From the NCBI RefSeq assembly GCF_017165765.1, contig NZ_JAFGZD010000006.1, positions 1 through 64,000 on the forward strand: a stretch of 64,000 bases of DNA. The letters run 5' to 3'. The first letter of the stretch is position 1; each line of letters starts with the position of its first letter. The translations under genes and the position numbers were made by a program. A model generated the notes under the pieces. The model did not search any database, had not been told where the DNA came from, and saw only the letters and a list, made by a program, of their open reading frames with translations. The stretch is from Pseudomonas capsici (GTDB taxonomy: Bacteria > Pseudomonadota > Gammaproteobacteria > Pseudomonadales > Pseudomonadaceae). Shown here piece by piece: positions 55,211 to 64,000 of the stretch.

Positions 55211-55845
55211 TGGGAGAGAAAGTTGAGTCGATAGACGCCGATGAAATTGGGGTTGGCAGCGTCGGGTATCCATCGGGTGTCCTTCCATGTCATGAGTTGC
55301 TGCAGGCTCGCGGAGCGCATGCCGTTGTCAGTGGGGGTTGTGGTGCCGGTGTGATAGGCGATGTAGCGCCCCATCCAGATCATCAGGTGCTGGTCGTCGC
55401 CCTGATCGAAAAACAGCAGGTCGCCGGGGCGAGCCTGGGTCACGTCGCGTCCCACCAGATGGCTGTTGAACTGGATAAGCTTGATGGCATTCACGTACGG
55501 GCCGACCTTGCCTCCCCCCTGCTGCCATTGCTGGGCGAGCCCTCGCTGAGCCTCGCTCAATTGCAGTTCTGGTGGCAGATAACGGTTCGACAGGCCATTG
55601 CTGCGCAGCCATTTATCGTCATGAACCTTCAGCGCCTCATTACTGGCAAAACGCACAAGTCCCGCGCAGTCCTGCTGATACCAGCGCGGGCTGGGTCCCT
55701 GGGCCAGCTGTTCCTGGGCGATACGCACGAACCAGGCACGAAACACCTGGGATTGCTGCGCATCGAGCGGCGGCACCTCACTGGCAAACGCCCGGCTGCC
55801 CAGCAGCATTGCCAACAGGACAAATCCTCGAACAAGCGTGATCAC
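55207..55845 (-). CDS. yfaT: YfaT-like DUF1175 protein with NlpC/P60-like catalytic motifs
   Basis: A 212-residue exported protein. From GTG 55845, which overlaps the yfaA stop by GTGA, it has the signal peptide [22 protein letters not shown]. The mature part shows [10 protein letters not shown] with C60, [10 protein letters not shown] and DQHLMIWMG with H153, followed by YHTG (H165). This is the order and spacing of NlpC/P60 cysteine peptidases, which cut cell-wall peptides. DUF1175 is the usual label for the family. A start at 55878 is possible but would place charged residues before the signal. Its place next to the macroglobulin-like gene is conserved in enteric yfa clusters. Confidence 0.85.
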   Translation of the reverse strand: MITLVRGFVLLAMLLGSRAFASEVPPLDAQQSQVFRAWFVRIAQEQLAQGPSPRWYQQDCAGLVRFASNEALKVHDDKWLRSNGLSNRYLPPELQLSEAQRGLAQQWQQGGGKVGPYVNAIKLIQFNSHLVGRDVTQARPGDLLFFDQGDDQHLMIWMGRYIAYHTGTTTPTDNGMRSASLQQLMTWKDTRWIPDAANPNFIGVYRLNFLSQ

Positions 55846-57608
55846 AGGGCTTTCCACTCCAGCGGCAGCCATTGCCAATGGCCGTCGGGCTCGGTGCCTT
55901 GCGGCAGCGTGAGTGCGTACTTGCCGTAACCGCCCAGCTTGCGCAGCTTGGGAATCAGATGGGTCTGCGCGGCGTTATAGAACACCGGTTCCATGTCTTT
56001 CGGCAGGCTGCCCAGGGTTTCCTGTTGCATCAGTTGCGCCATGGAGCCGGGATTGAAGTAGATCGGCACCAGCGAGTCCTTGGGCAATACATCGGCCAGC
56101 GGCGGGAATCGCTTGTCGAGGGTGCCGAGGGCCTTGTCCACGAGCTTGTCGTCGAGGGAAAACAGCAGCGTCGAGCCATGACGCGCCAGACTGACCTTCA
56201 TGAAGGCCTTGCCGGTGATGGCGTCCGGATTCTCGGCATTGCGAGCCAGATACGGCCCGAAGTTGGTACTGACCTGCCGTTGCCATTGGTGGGTTTGGCC
56301 CTCCTGCTTCTCGATCACAGGAAACACTTTTTCCGCGACATTGGCCTCATAGGCACCGACCATGGAGCCGAACAGGCTGCCCAGATCTGCGTCGAGGCCG
56401 GTTTTTTCCTGGTGCTTGAGGCTGGCAACCAGAAGCGGCGTGTACAGGCGCGAGTCGGCGTACCAGCACAGGCCTGCCGAATCGGAGATGTGCTCAGTCA
56501 GTGCCTGAGCCACAGCATCCTGTGCACCCAGTTTGACCAGCAGCGGCTTCTGCTGGGCGGCAGCCAGCGGCAAGGCCACGCAGGCGCTGGCCCCTATAGG
56601 CATGGCCTGCCAGATCGGCTTGAAGTTCAGATCCGGCTGATTCTCCAGTTCGTCCATGGCCAGGAAACTGTGCCAGCCCTTGTCATCCATCTCGAAACGC
56701 AGGCCGGCGAAGTTCGGGATAAAGCGCTGATACCCCATGGCCAGTACACTGGAGTTGACCGACAGGCGTTGCTTGACCTCAGGTGCCCGTGGCTCCAGAC
56801 CGAAGGCTTCGGTAAACAGTTTGTCGCCCTTGAGCAAAGCGGCCATGGCTTCGGTGGAAACGCTGCCGGGTGCGGGCGAGGAACCGTTTTCCTGCTCGTC
56901 AGCCGGGCTCATGCCGGAAGATGTCGGTTCATGGGTTGCGGTGTCCGGCCCCACAAGCCTGGCCGGGTTGGACAGCACCACCAGCTTGTCGCCGTGGGAT
57001 GCGAATACCAGTGACTTGCTGGCGTTGTAACTGAGTTGATAGAGCGGCACCTCATCGGCACCCACTTTCAGTACGCCAATATTGTTCAACTGGGTGTCGT
57101 ACAACACTTTGAGCAGCGGCTCCAGAGTCTTGGCCAGGCCTCCGCGGTCCATGACCAGCAGAAAATCCTTGAGCCGCCCATCCTTGCCACGCCACAGGGC
57201 AATATCCGCCGGTTGATCGAGAAGCTGTTCGATCAGGGTGTCCTGCAACTTCAGGTCGTATTCGTAGATGATTCTGCGCAGGCTGCCGATCAAGCCGAGT
57301 CGATCGGCATGGGTTTCGTAATAGAAGACGAAATCTTCGGTCAGGGTTTCCTTGAGGAACGGCACGGCCAGCAGGTCCCTGGGCAACTGGCTCAGGGATC
57401 GGGTTTCCAGCAGGCCGTCCGGGCGGCTCATGCCCAGTCTGTCACTGGCAATGGCGGCCACCTGCACCTTGGGTTTGTGCATGAACCAGCCCATTGCCCC
57501 GGCAACACCGGCCACCAGAAACAACCCGGCCAGCAGCACCGGACGGCGTTTGACAACAGGTGTTTCGGCAGACTGGGAAGCCGCTGTTGCAGTCGAGTTA
57601 TCGCTCAT
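55842..57608 (-). CDS. yfaA: YfaA-like DUF2138 membrane-anchored protein
   Basis: A 588-residue protein with one N-terminal membrane anchor ([20 protein letters not shown], about residues 24-45) after a short cytoplasmic tail. The rest should be periplasmic. It contains the typical DUF2138 pattern of a long mixed fold with [11 protein letters not shown] and [20 protein letters not shown]. No catalytic motif is evident. The start is uncertain: ATG 57608 (MSDNSTATA) or ATG 57632, neither with a strong ribosome site; I chose the shorter. It lies between the DUF2135 gene (upstream) and the DUF1175 gene (downstream, overlapping). Confidence 0.85.
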   Translation of the reverse strand: MSDNSTATAASQSAETPVVKRRPVLLAGLFLVAGVAGAMGWFMHKPKVQVAAIASDRLGMSRPDGLLETRSLSQLPRDLLAVPFLKETLTEDFVFYYETHADRLGLIGSLRRIIYEYDLKLQDTLIEQLLDQPADIALWRGKDGRLKDFLLVMDRGGLAKTLEPLLKVLYDTQLNNIGVLKVGADEVPLYQLSYNASKSLVFASHGDKLVVLSNPARLVGPDTATHEPTSSGMSPADEQENGSSPAPGSVSTEAMAALLKGDKLFTEAFGLEPRAPEVKQRLSVNSSVLAMGYQRFIPNFAGLRFEMDDKGWHSFLAMDELENQPDLNFKPIWQAMPIGASACVALPLAAAQQKPLLVKLGAQDAVAQALTEHISDSAGLCWYADSRLYTPLLVASLKHQEKTGLDADLGSLFGSMVGAYEANVAEKVFPVIEKQEGQTHQWQRQVSTNFGPYLARNAENPDAITGKAFMKVSLARHGSTLLFSLDDKLVDKALGTLDKRFPPLADVLPKDSLVPIYFNPGSMAQLMQQETLGSLPKDMEPVFYNAAQTHLIPKLRKLGGYGKYALTLPQGTEPDGHWQWLPLEWKAL

Positions 57609-57644
57609 GTTCACAAAACCCAATTCATCCATGGGACGGGATGA

Positions 57645-58439
57645 TCAATAGTTGAATGTCTTGACCAGCAGCAGGTCACCGATGGCACGCAGAGGCACGA
57701 TGAAGGTTTCGCGTTTTTCATCGACGGTGTTTTCGTTGAGCACCAGGCTTATCTGCGAAGTAATGACTTCCTGTTTGTTGCTGGCTTCATCGAAGTTGTA
57801 ACCGCCGTTGCCGAAGTTGCCCCAGTAGTTCACGTAAATCAGGTAAGTGCCCTTCATGGGAGCTGTCATGGTGAACATTTCCGGGCCTGGCCCGTCGACC
57901 CCGTCCGGGTCCAGGCCGCCGCCGTTGGTCAAGGCCGTATGCCCGAAGAACGCATGCTGACCGTCGGGGGTCACGATGTGCAGATCGAGTTCGGCCTGGG
58001 GATCGTCCCAGCCCAGCACAACGCGAATCCGCGCCGGGGTTCGCTGGCTGTTGGCTTCATAGAACTGAACGCGCTTGAGCGACTTGCCTTCGGCACTGCG
58101 CACTTCGACGCTGTTGGAGCCGGCACCAAATGCATAAGGCCGGGCAAAACGCCCTTCTTCGTCGGTATACAGATTCAACGGGTTGCCATTGACCGAAAGC
58201 ACATGCGGCCCACGCTGTTTGCCGATCGCCTTGAGCTGGCCTTCGATCATGGTGCGATTGCGCTCCACGCCCCGATCGATGGGCGGCGTGGGATAAGCGA
58301 CGCGAGGGTTTTCACTGCGGTCCAGAAGACCGTTGTAGCGCCAGCCACCTACAGGCTCCGAAAGCGTGGCCGATGTCTCGGCTCCTGCGGCGGTTGCCCA
58401 GGCAAGCGTGGCCATGAGCGTTATCAAACTACCTTTCAA
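57645..58439 (-). CDS. yfaP: YfaP-like DUF2135 exported protein
   Basis: A 264-residue protein. TTG 58439 is taken as start because it follows GGAGAG at good spacing and gives a signal peptide, LKGSLITLMATLAWATAAGA; no ATG fits. The body has an Ig-like segment with VLSVNGNPLNLYTDEEGRF, then the DUF2135 signature: WDDPQAELDLHIVTPDGQHAFFGH and GLDPDGVDGPGPEMFT. The many Asp residues there could bind calcium. DUF2135 domains occur in YfaP and in other exported proteins. It is the second gene of this operon, 55 bp after the first gene's stop. Function not established. Confidence 0.85.
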   Translation of the reverse strand: MKGSLITLMATLAWATAAGAETSATLSEPVGGWRYNGLLDRSENPRVAYPTPPIDRGVERNRTMIEGQLKAIGKQRGPHVLSVNGNPLNLYTDEEGRFARPYAFGAGSNSVEVRSAEGKSLKRVQFYEANSQRTPARIRVVLGWDDPQAELDLHIVTPDGQHAFFGHTALTNGGGLDPDGVDGPGPEMFTMTAPMKGTYLIYVNYWGNFGNGGYNFDEASNKQEVITSQISLVLNENTVDEKRETFIVPLRAIGDLLLVKTFNY

Positions 58440-58494
58440 GGTAAGCTCTCCAGGAAAATCATGACGTCTGCAAGGCAGACGAAAACCCCGGTAT

Positions 58495-59034
58495 TCAATT
58501 GACCACGGCACCCGACGGCACAGGCTCGTCATATATAAGCTCATCAGGAACAGGGCCTATCGGAAATGTGCCCATGTCGGCGATGTCACCCGCTTCTGAC
58601 GGGCAGCCGCTGCCATCCGTGGTCGTAACGACGATCTCGCCATCGACATACCAGTACGCCATGTTGTTGTCGTATTCTTCGTAGTAACACAGCGCCATGC
58701 GGCTGCCATCCAGCGCCGCAAGAATAGCCCAGTTCACTGAACCACCACTGCGACGATCCCAACCCGATGCCAGCAAACGGTCATCGACCTTGAGGATCGG
58801 ACTGATCATGTCCTCACCCAGCACCGCATCGCTGACCATGGCCGAAGGTGCCGCCTTGATCACGGCGGCCCGCACGTCAGGATCTTCGATAAAGGCGATG
58901 CCATTGACCTTTTCCCATGGGTACTTGCCGATATAGGTCTCCAGGGGAATGCGCCCATCTGTCTTCGCGGCGAGGGCCATGCAGGCCACCGCTGAAAACA
59001 CCCCCAGAACGGCTCCTGCAAGCAAGCGTTTCAT
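58495..59034 (-). CDS. Small exported protein, first gene of the yfa-type operon
   Basis: A 179-residue protein with a signal peptide (MKRLLAGAVLGVFSAVACMALA, cleaved near ALA-AK). The mature protein is acidic, tyrosine-rich in the middle (ALCYYEEYDNNMAYWYVDGE) and has two cysteines that could pair. The C terminus is proline-rich and acidic. I do not recognise the family. ATG 59034 follows AGGAAG. It is the promoter-proximal gene of the leftward yfa-type operon, and palindrome copy 3 lies about 100 bp upstream, so that site may control the whole operon. Confidence 0.72.
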   Translation of the reverse strand: MKRLLAGAVLGVFSAVACMALAAKTDGRIPLETYIGKYPWEKVNGIAFIEDPDVRAAVIKAAPSAMVSDAVLGEDMISPILKVDDRLLASGWDRRSGGSVNWAILAALDGSRMALCYYEEYDNNMAYWYVDGEIVVTTTDGSGCPSEAGDIADMGTFPIGPVPDELIYDEPVPSGAVVN

Positions 59035-59471
59035 GGCACTTCCTGATTACTGATTCTGTCCGGGCAAAGTCATCTTCAGCCTTCATGCAAAGCATCGGGC
59101 TGCCCGGAATCTACCTCCACGGAAGATCCCGGCCAATAGTACGGATGTGCTATCTCCGGGACTCAATATTTTTCATTCGATATCAATGGCTTGGATGCAA
59201 TCCTGCGGAGTTTTCACTGCACGGACGAGTCACCTGCCTGCAAACAGGGCGGATTTGCCATTTCAAAAATGCCAATTAAGCATAATAAAAAAACCATAGA
59301 TCATAAAAACGTATATTAGCTTACAACCAAAAAGACTTTCACAACTCCTCCTCAGACGAATAAGGTCTTAAAAACCAGCCTGAAGCGCTGTTCGACTTGA
59401 AGAGGATTTCTCATGCACCGCATTCAATCTCAGGCATTGCCAGGCAACCCCGCGGACCAGGGGACGCAGCA
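59035..59471. promoter_or_regulatory. Divergent intergenic region between yfa-type and ABC transporter operons
   Basis: The gap of about 440 bp carries promoters for both directions. It contains palindrome copy 3 at 59135-59154 and a strongly AT-rich patch at about 59265-59345. No gene is seen. The open frame starting at 59397 is only an N-terminal extension of the transporter gene without a lipoprotein signal at its start. Confidence 0.6.
59135..59154. promoter_or_regulatory. Palindromic box, copy 3 (AATAGTAC-GGAT-GTGCTATC)
   Basis: Left arm identical to copy 2, right arm with two changes from perfect symmetry. It lies 100 bp upstream of the exported protein that heads the yfa-type operon and 317 bp upstream of the ABC substrate-binding protein. 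Confidence 0.55.
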
Positions 59472-61103
59472 ATGATCAAAAGCCCTCTTCTGCCACGCCT
59501 GTTATTCGCCGCCGTCGCGGCCAGCACTTTGCTGGGCTGCTCACCGGCCAGTCAGGACAGCCAGGCAACCAAGACACTCAAAGTCGCTTTTTTCAGGGAT
59601 AACACCACGCTGGTCAGCCTCGACCCTTTCCAGGTCTACTGGCTGGAACACCGGGTCGTATTGCGCAATGTCGCCGAATCATTGACCGATCAGGACCCAC
59701 AAACCGGCAATATCATTCCCTGGCTGGCGGAGCGCTGGGAAGTGAGCGACAACGCGCTGGAATACACCTTTCACCTGCGCAAGGACGTCACCTTCAGCAA
59801 CGGCACACGCTTCGATGCCCAGGCGGTGAAGGCCGCTTATGATTCCAACAAGGCTTTTGCCACCCAGTTGCCGACCACCTTCGGTGCGACGTATCTGGCG
59901 GGCTACGATCATGCCGAAGTGCTGGACGACTTTACCGTCAAGCTGGTGCTGGCCAGACCCAATGCCGGTTTCCTGCAGGCCACGTCCACCACCAACCTCT
60001 CGATTCTGGCTCCGGAGTCCTACAAGCTCAGTGCCAAGGAACGCTCGCTGGGCGCGATCATTGGCACCGGGCCTTTCGTGCTGGAGCGCTACACCCCGGA
60101 AAGCGGTCTGCGCCTGACCAAACGCAAGGGCTACGCCTGGCCATCGGCCAATGCCCAGAACAAGGGCGAAGCGCATCTGGATACCGTCGAAGTCAGTTAC
60201 GTGCCGGAAGAAAGCGTACGCAACGGCCAGTTCGTACAAGGTCAGGTAGATATTCTCTGGCCGCGCAATCCGTTTTCGGAAGTGGACCTGAACCTGTTCA
60301 AATCCAAGGGTGCCACCATCCAGAGCCGTTCTCTGCCAGGCCCGGCCCTGAACATGTACCCCAATACCCGTGGTACGCGCATCCTGGCCGATCGCAATGT
60401 ACGTATGGCGCTGCAGAAAGGCATCGACCGCAAGACTTACGCCGCGACTGTCTATAACGCGCAATTCCCGGTGGTTTCCAGCATCTACGACATCACCACG
60501 CCCTATTACAGAAATCTGGGCGACAAGCTTGCCTATGACCCTCAGGGTGCCGAACGCCTGCTTGAAGAATCCGGCTGGCAGAAAAATGCCGACGGCTATC
60601 GCTACAAGGACGGCAAACGCCTGAGGCTGGCGTACAACCTGTCGCCTGCCGAAAGCGCTGGCGACGTGCTGATCCAGGATCAACTGCGCAAGATCGGTAT
60701 CGAGTTCAAGCTCAACGTCGTGACCACTGCCGAATGGGCAGCGGCCAACGCCGCAGGCAACTACGACCTGACATCGACCTACATGACCCGCGCCGACCCG
60801 ATTGTCCTGCAAACCATCATCGATCCGCGCACTGCAAACAGTTCGACCCTGGCCACCAACCTCTACGAACCGCAAACGCTGCCCAAGGCGCTGGAACTGT
60901 TCGATGCCGGGCTGACCGCCACTCGCCCCGAACAACGGGCACAGGCCTATGGCGACCTGCAGAACCTGCTGATCGACGAAGGTTCGGCATTCCCGGTCTA
61001 TGAGCGGGTATGGCAAGCCGCGACGGCCAAGAAGGTGCGTAACTTCCACTGGACCGCCGAAGGCTTTGCGCTGTTCAACGACATCGAGATCGCAACGCCA
61101 TGA
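59472..61103 (+). CDS. ABC transporter substrate-binding lipoprotein, peptide/opine/nickel (SBP_bac_5) type
   Basis: A 543-residue lipoprotein. From ATG 59472, which follows GGGGAC, the signal MIKSPLLPRLLFAAVAASTLLGC places the lipidated Cys at 23. The body has the features of family 5 solute-binding proteins: an early SLDPFQVYW region, WEVSDNALEYTFHLRKDVTFSNGTRFDAQAVKAAYD, and GTGPFVLERYTPESGL. Such proteins bind di- or oligopeptides, nickel complexes or opines; the ligand cannot be read here. The stop overlaps the first permease gene (ATGA), so this is the first gene of a four-gene importer operon. Confidence 0.93.
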   Translation: MIKSPLLPRLLFAAVAASTLLGCSPASQDSQATKTLKVAFFRDNTTLVSLDPFQVYWLEHRVVLRNVAESLTDQDPQTGNIIPWLAERWEVSDNALEYTFHLRKDVTFSNGTRFDAQAVKAAYDSNKAFATQLPTTFGATYLAGYDHAEVLDDFTVKLVLARPNAGFLQATSTTNLSILAPESYKLSAKERSLGAIIGTGPFVLERYTPESGLRLTKRKGYAWPSANAQNKGEAHLDTVEVSYVPEESVRNGQFVQGQVDILWPRNPFSEVDLNLFKSKGATIQSRSLPGPALNMYPNTRGTRILADRNVRMALQKGIDRKTYAATVYNAQFPVVSSIYDITTPYYRNLGDKLAYDPQGAERLLEESGWQKNADGYRYKDGKRLRLAYNLSPAESAGDVLIQDQLRKIGIEFKLNVVTTAEWAAANAAGNYDLTSTYMTRADPIVLQTIIDPRTANSSTLATNLYEPQTLPKALELFDAGLTATRPEQRAQAYGDLQNLLIDEGSAFPVYERVWQAATAKKVRNFHWTAEGFALFNDIEIATP

Positions 61104-62050
61104 GCCGTTACGTCCTTGGCCGGATTGCCCAGGCGCTGCTGGTACTCTGGGGTGCCTACAGCATCACCTATTTCATCCTGTATCTGCTGCCCGGCGACAC
61201 CCTGTCCATCATGCTCAGTGCCTCCGGTGTCGAGATCGATGCCCTGTCCGAACAGGACATCGCTCAGGCCAAACAGTATTACGGGCTGGATCGTGGCGTC
61301 TTCGAGCAGTACATCGATCTGCTGTGGGGCGCGATCCACGGTGACTTCGGCCATTCGCTGACGCTCAACCGCCCCGTTTCGGAACTGCTGGTCGAGCGTC
61401 TGCCGCAGACCCTGTCGCTGGCAGGCCTGGCCATTCTCCTGTCGCTGATCGGCGGGGTCGGCCTGGCTTACCTCACCGCTTACGTGCGCTGGAAACCGTT
61501 GCAAGTGGCTCTGTCGCGCTTGCCATCGCTGGGTTTCTCGGTGCCGGTATTCTGGATGGGGTTGTTGCTGATCCAGTTGTTCGCTTTCAGCCTCGGCTGG
61601 TTTCCGGCCACCGGCAATCAGGGCTTTTCCAGCCTGATATTGCCTGCGGTCACCCTGGCGATTCCCAGCGCTGCGGTTTATGCGCAGGTTCTGCTGCGCG
61701 GCTTTCAGGGGGTGTGGAAAGAACCCTACATCATCACCGCCTACGCCAAAGGCCTGAGTCGCGCACAGGTTCAGGCACGCCATGCCTTCAAGAACTCAGC
61801 CTTGCCACTGCTGACGCTGATCGGCCTGCAGGTGGGCAACACCGTTTCCGGCGCAGTGCTGGTGGAAACCATCTTCGCCCGTGCCGGCGTCGGTCGCCTT
61901 GCCCAGGAGGCGGTGCTGCGCCAGGACATTCCGGTGGTACTCGCCATCGTCGCCGTCTCGGCTGCCGCTTTCGTCGTGGTCAATCTGATCGTCGACCTGC
62001 TCTACCCCGCGCTGGATCCGCGCATCGCCCACACGCCAAAGGTCTCCTGA
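61100..62050 (+). CDS. ABC transporter permease 1 (DppB/OppB type)
   Basis: A 316-residue inner-membrane protein with six predicted helices. The N terminus (RYVLGRIAQALLVLWGAYSITYFILYLLPGDT) is typical of DppB/OppB permeases. The cytoplasmic coupling loop is EPYIITAYAKGLSRAQVQARHAFKNSALPLL, the EAA motif that contacts the ATPase. ATG 61100 overlaps the stop of the binding-protein gene. It should pair with the second permease to form the pore of the peptide-type importer. Confidence 0.93.
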   Translation: MSRYVLGRIAQALLVLWGAYSITYFILYLLPGDTLSIMLSASGVEIDALSEQDIAQAKQYYGLDRGVFEQYIDLLWGAIHGDFGHSLTLNRPVSELLVERLPQTLSLAGLAILLSLIGGVGLAYLTAYVRWKPLQVALSRLPSLGFSVPVFWMGLLLIQLFAFSLGWFPATGNQGFSSLILPAVTLAIPSAAVYAQVLLRGFQGVWKEPYIITAYAKGLSRAQVQARHAFKNSALPLLTLIGLQVGNTVSGAVLVETIFARAGVGRLAQEAVLRQDIPVVLAIVAVSAAAFVVVNLIVDLLYPALDPRIAHTPKVS

Positions 62051-62054
62051 CGCC

Positions 62055-62972
62055 ATGACCATTTTCGATACTCGCCTTGCACGTCTGGCACGCGCTGTCA
62101 GCCGCAGTGAAACACCACCTGCACCTCAGTGGCAGCGGCGCAGCAGTCTGAGTCGGGCTTTCGATGCGGTCAGACCACTGCTGCGTCGCCCCGGATTTCT
62201 GCTGGCACTGGCCATCGTGGCTTTTGCGTTGCTGGCAGCCGTCGCACCGACCCTGCTCAGCAGCTACGCCCCCTACGCCACGTCGCCCGCCGACAAGCTG
62301 ACGCCGCCCAATGCCGTCCACTGGTTCGGTACCGACGAACTGGGGCGCGACCTCTATACCCGCGTGGTGCATGGCTCCAGCCTGTCGGTGCAGGCCGCCT
62401 TGCTGGCCGTCGGCATCGCCATGGCCGGCGGGCTCAGCCTCGGAGTGATTTCCGGTTTTGCAGGCGGTCGCATCGATGCCGTGATCATGCGTTTCATTGA
62501 CGTCTTGCTGGCCCTGCCCGGCCTGTTGCTGGCTCTGGCCATCGTCACGGCCATCGGCTTCGGCACCATTCCGGTGGCAATCGCGGTGGGCGTCGGGATC
62601 ATTCCTGGCTTCGCCCGCACCACCCGTGCGGAAGTGCTGCGCGTCAAGACCTTGCCTTACGTCGAAGCGGCCAGGCTGGGCGGCGCAAGCTGGACCCGGA
62701 CCTTGCTGCGACACATCCTGCCCAATGCCTGGGGCCCGGTTGCGGTGCTGGCCACCCTGGATTTCGGCGCGGCCATTCTGGCCACCGCCGGCCTGAGTTT
62801 TCTCGGCTTTGGCGCAGAGCCACCAGCCGCCGAATGGGGCACGCTCATTGCCAATGGCCGTCACTTCCTGATGACCGCGCCCTGGGTGTCGCTGTTGCCC
62901 GGCCTGTTTCTGGTTGCCGTGGTGTTCAGCTTCAACCATATCGCTCGCACTCTGGAAGAGACTCAACGATGA
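62055..62972 (+). CDS. ABC transporter permease 2 (DppC/OppC type)
   Basis: A 305-residue permease. Unlike DppB it has a longer cytoplasmic N terminus (about 50 residues, with several Arg) before the first helix, as in DppC/OppC. The motif HWFGTDELGRDLYTRVVHGSSLS is highly characteristic of that group, and the EAA loop is LPYVEAARLGGASWTRTLLRHILPNAWGPV. It starts 5 bp after the first permease. Its stop overlaps the ATPase start (ATGA). Confidence 0.94.
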   Translation: MTIFDTRLARLARAVSRSETPPAPQWQRRSSLSRAFDAVRPLLRRPGFLLALAIVAFALLAAVAPTLLSSYAPYATSPADKLTPPNAVHWFGTDELGRDLYTRVVHGSSLSVQAALLAVGIAMAGGLSLGVISGFAGGRIDAVIMRFIDVLLALPGLLLALAIVTAIGFGTIPVAIAVGVGIIPGFARTTRAEVLRVKTLPYVEAARLGGASWTRTLLRHILPNAWGPVAVLATLDFGAAILATAGLSFLGFGAEPPAAEWGTLIANGRHFLMTAPWVSLLPGLFLVAVVFSFNHIARTLEETQR

Positions 62973-64000
62973 CCGACGCCCCGCAACTGATCGATCTCCA
63001 GAACCTGAATGTGACCTATCGTTTCAACGGGCAGCTCACCCAGGCCGTGCGCAACGTTTCCTTTCAGGTGGCCAGAGGCGAGACCGTGGCGATTGTCGGC
63101 GAGTCCGGTTCGGGCAAGTCCACCATCGCCAACTCGATCCTCGGTCTGCTGCCGGATAACGCGACCATCACCAGCGGTGAGCTTCGGATCGACGGCAACG
63201 ACCTGAGCCACGCGTCTGAACGCGAGAAGCGGCGGATTCGCGGCAGCATCATCGGTCTGGTGCCACAGGACCCGATGGTCAGCCTCAACCCGACCTTGCG
63301 TATCGGCCAGCAGATTGCCGAAGCATTGATCCAGGCTCACGGTCGCCGCTACCCGGCCATCGACGCCGACGTGGTGGAATTGCTGGAACAGGTCGGCCTC
63401 GACAAGCCGGTGCTGCGCGCCCGGCAATACCCCCATGAGCTGTCCGGCGGCATGCGCCAGCGGGTGCTGATCGCCATCGCGCTGGCAGGCAATCCGCGCC
63501 TGATCATCGCCGATGAGCCTACAAGTGCTCTGGATGTCACGGTACAACGCAAGATTCTCGACCACCTGCAACGTCTGGTGGGCGAGCGTGGCATTTCCCT
63601 GCTGATCATCACCCACGACCTTGGCGTGGCTGCCGACCGCGCAGACCGGGTCCTGGTGATGAAAAGCGGTGAACTGGTGGAGCAAGGTCCGCCACGGCAG
63701 ATCCTTGTCCATCCCGGACACAGCTATACACGCGCCTTGATTGCGGCCGCGCCGGCGTTCGGCCAGAGAAAAAGCCCGGCAGCGCACCGCCCTGTCGCGC
63801 CAGACGCTACACCGCTGCTGACCCTGAGCAATATCGGCAAGACCTATCGTCTGCCCCATGTAAAGGGTGAAGACGCCGACTTCCAGGCCTTGCAGGACGT
63901 CAATTTCAAGGTTTATCCGGGACAGACGCTGGCCATCGTCGGCGAGTCCGGCTCCGGCAAAAGCACTGCACTACGCATCGCACTGGGTCTGGAAAAGCCG
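62969..64000 (+). CDS. ABC transporter ATPase with two fused nucleotide-binding domains (partial)
   Basis: The gene is open to the right edge; 344 codons are visible. The first ATPase domain is complete: Walker A GESGSGKST (about residue 44), signature LSGGMRQR, Walker B LIIADEPTSALD and switch region IITHDLG. A linker (about 265-285) leads into a second domain that begins LLTLSNIGKTYRL and already shows another Walker A, GESGSGKST, near the edge. So DppD- and DppF-like ATPases are fused in one protein, as in several peptide or glutathione importers (GsiA type). It completes the four-gene importer operon. Confidence 0.93.
   Translation, partial: MTDAPQLIDLQNLNVTYRFNGQLTQAVRNVSFQVARGETVAIVGESGSGKSTIANSILGLLPDNATITSGELRIDGNDLSHASEREKRRIRGSIIGLVPQDPMVSLNPTLRIGQQIAEALIQAHGRRYPAIDADVVELLEQVGLDKPVLRARQYPHELSGGMRQRVLIAIALAGNPRLIIADEPTSALDVTVQRKILDHLQRLVGERGISLLIITHDLGVAADRADRVLVMKSGELVEQGPPRQILVHPGHSYTRALIAAAPAFGQRKSPAAHRPVAPDATPLLTLSNIGKTYRLPHVKGEDADFQALQDVNFKVYPGQTLAIVGESGSGKSTALRIALGLEKP

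Overview
The window looks like a chromosomal segment of a fluorescent Pseudomonas related to the P. syringae or P. corrugata type lipopeptide producers. It has high-GC coding DNA, a Pseudomonas-style REP pair at 2601-2707, a SyrB2/SyrC chlorothreonine cassette and two giant NRPS genes. The species assignment is an inference; there is no rRNA or other marker gene here.

Region 1 (1-32506) is a syringomycin/pseudomycin-class lipononadepsipeptide locus. In order it holds the tail of an A-T protein like SyrB1 with a duplicated carrier domain, a SyrB2-type halogenase, a SyrC-type aminoacyl shuttle, an inverted AspH-family hydroxylase gene broken by an in-frame amber codon, and two NRPS genes that together make one nine-carrier assembly line ending in a thioesterase. 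A small cupin gene follows. Specificity residues read by eye give Ser1, Dab2, an acidic residue 3 (probably Asp), a Lys-like residue 4, no A domain for residue 5, Thr6, Thr7, the same acidic code at 8, and a trans-loaded residue 9 (4-Cl-Thr through SyrB1/B2/C). This matches the pseudomycin order except that module 5 has lost its A domain and module 6 has two consecutive C domains.

Region 2 (32507-42668) starts with a membrane protein and a small exported protein. It then has a tightly overlapping seven-gene minus-strand operon: KAS III, NAD-dependent epimerase/reductase, metallo-hydrolase, PaaK-like adenylating enzyme, ATP-grasp ligase, GNAT-like protein and Rieske oxygenase. I recognise no named pathway for it; it is the best candidate here for an undescribed biosynthetic system. 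A small lipoprotein gene lies beside it.

Region 3 (42669-48608) holds a DUF2339/DUF3999 membrane protein pair, a secreted protein, and about 590 bp of non-coding DNA rich in inverted repeats.

Region 4 (48609-59034, minus strand) is a yfaP/A/T/S/Q-type envelope operon. It encodes a macroglobulin-like protein without a thioester, an NlpC/P60-like protein, a SpoIID-like plus HExxH protein, DUF2135 and DUF2138 proteins, and two small exported proteins.

Region 5 (59035-64000) is an oligopeptide-type ABC importer operon; its fused double-ATPase gene runs off the right edge.

Three copies of a 20-bp palindrome (AATAGYAC-N4-GTRCTATY) lie at 33859, 42501 and 59135. Each is upstream of a small exported protein of unknown function, which suggests a shared regulator across regions 2-4.
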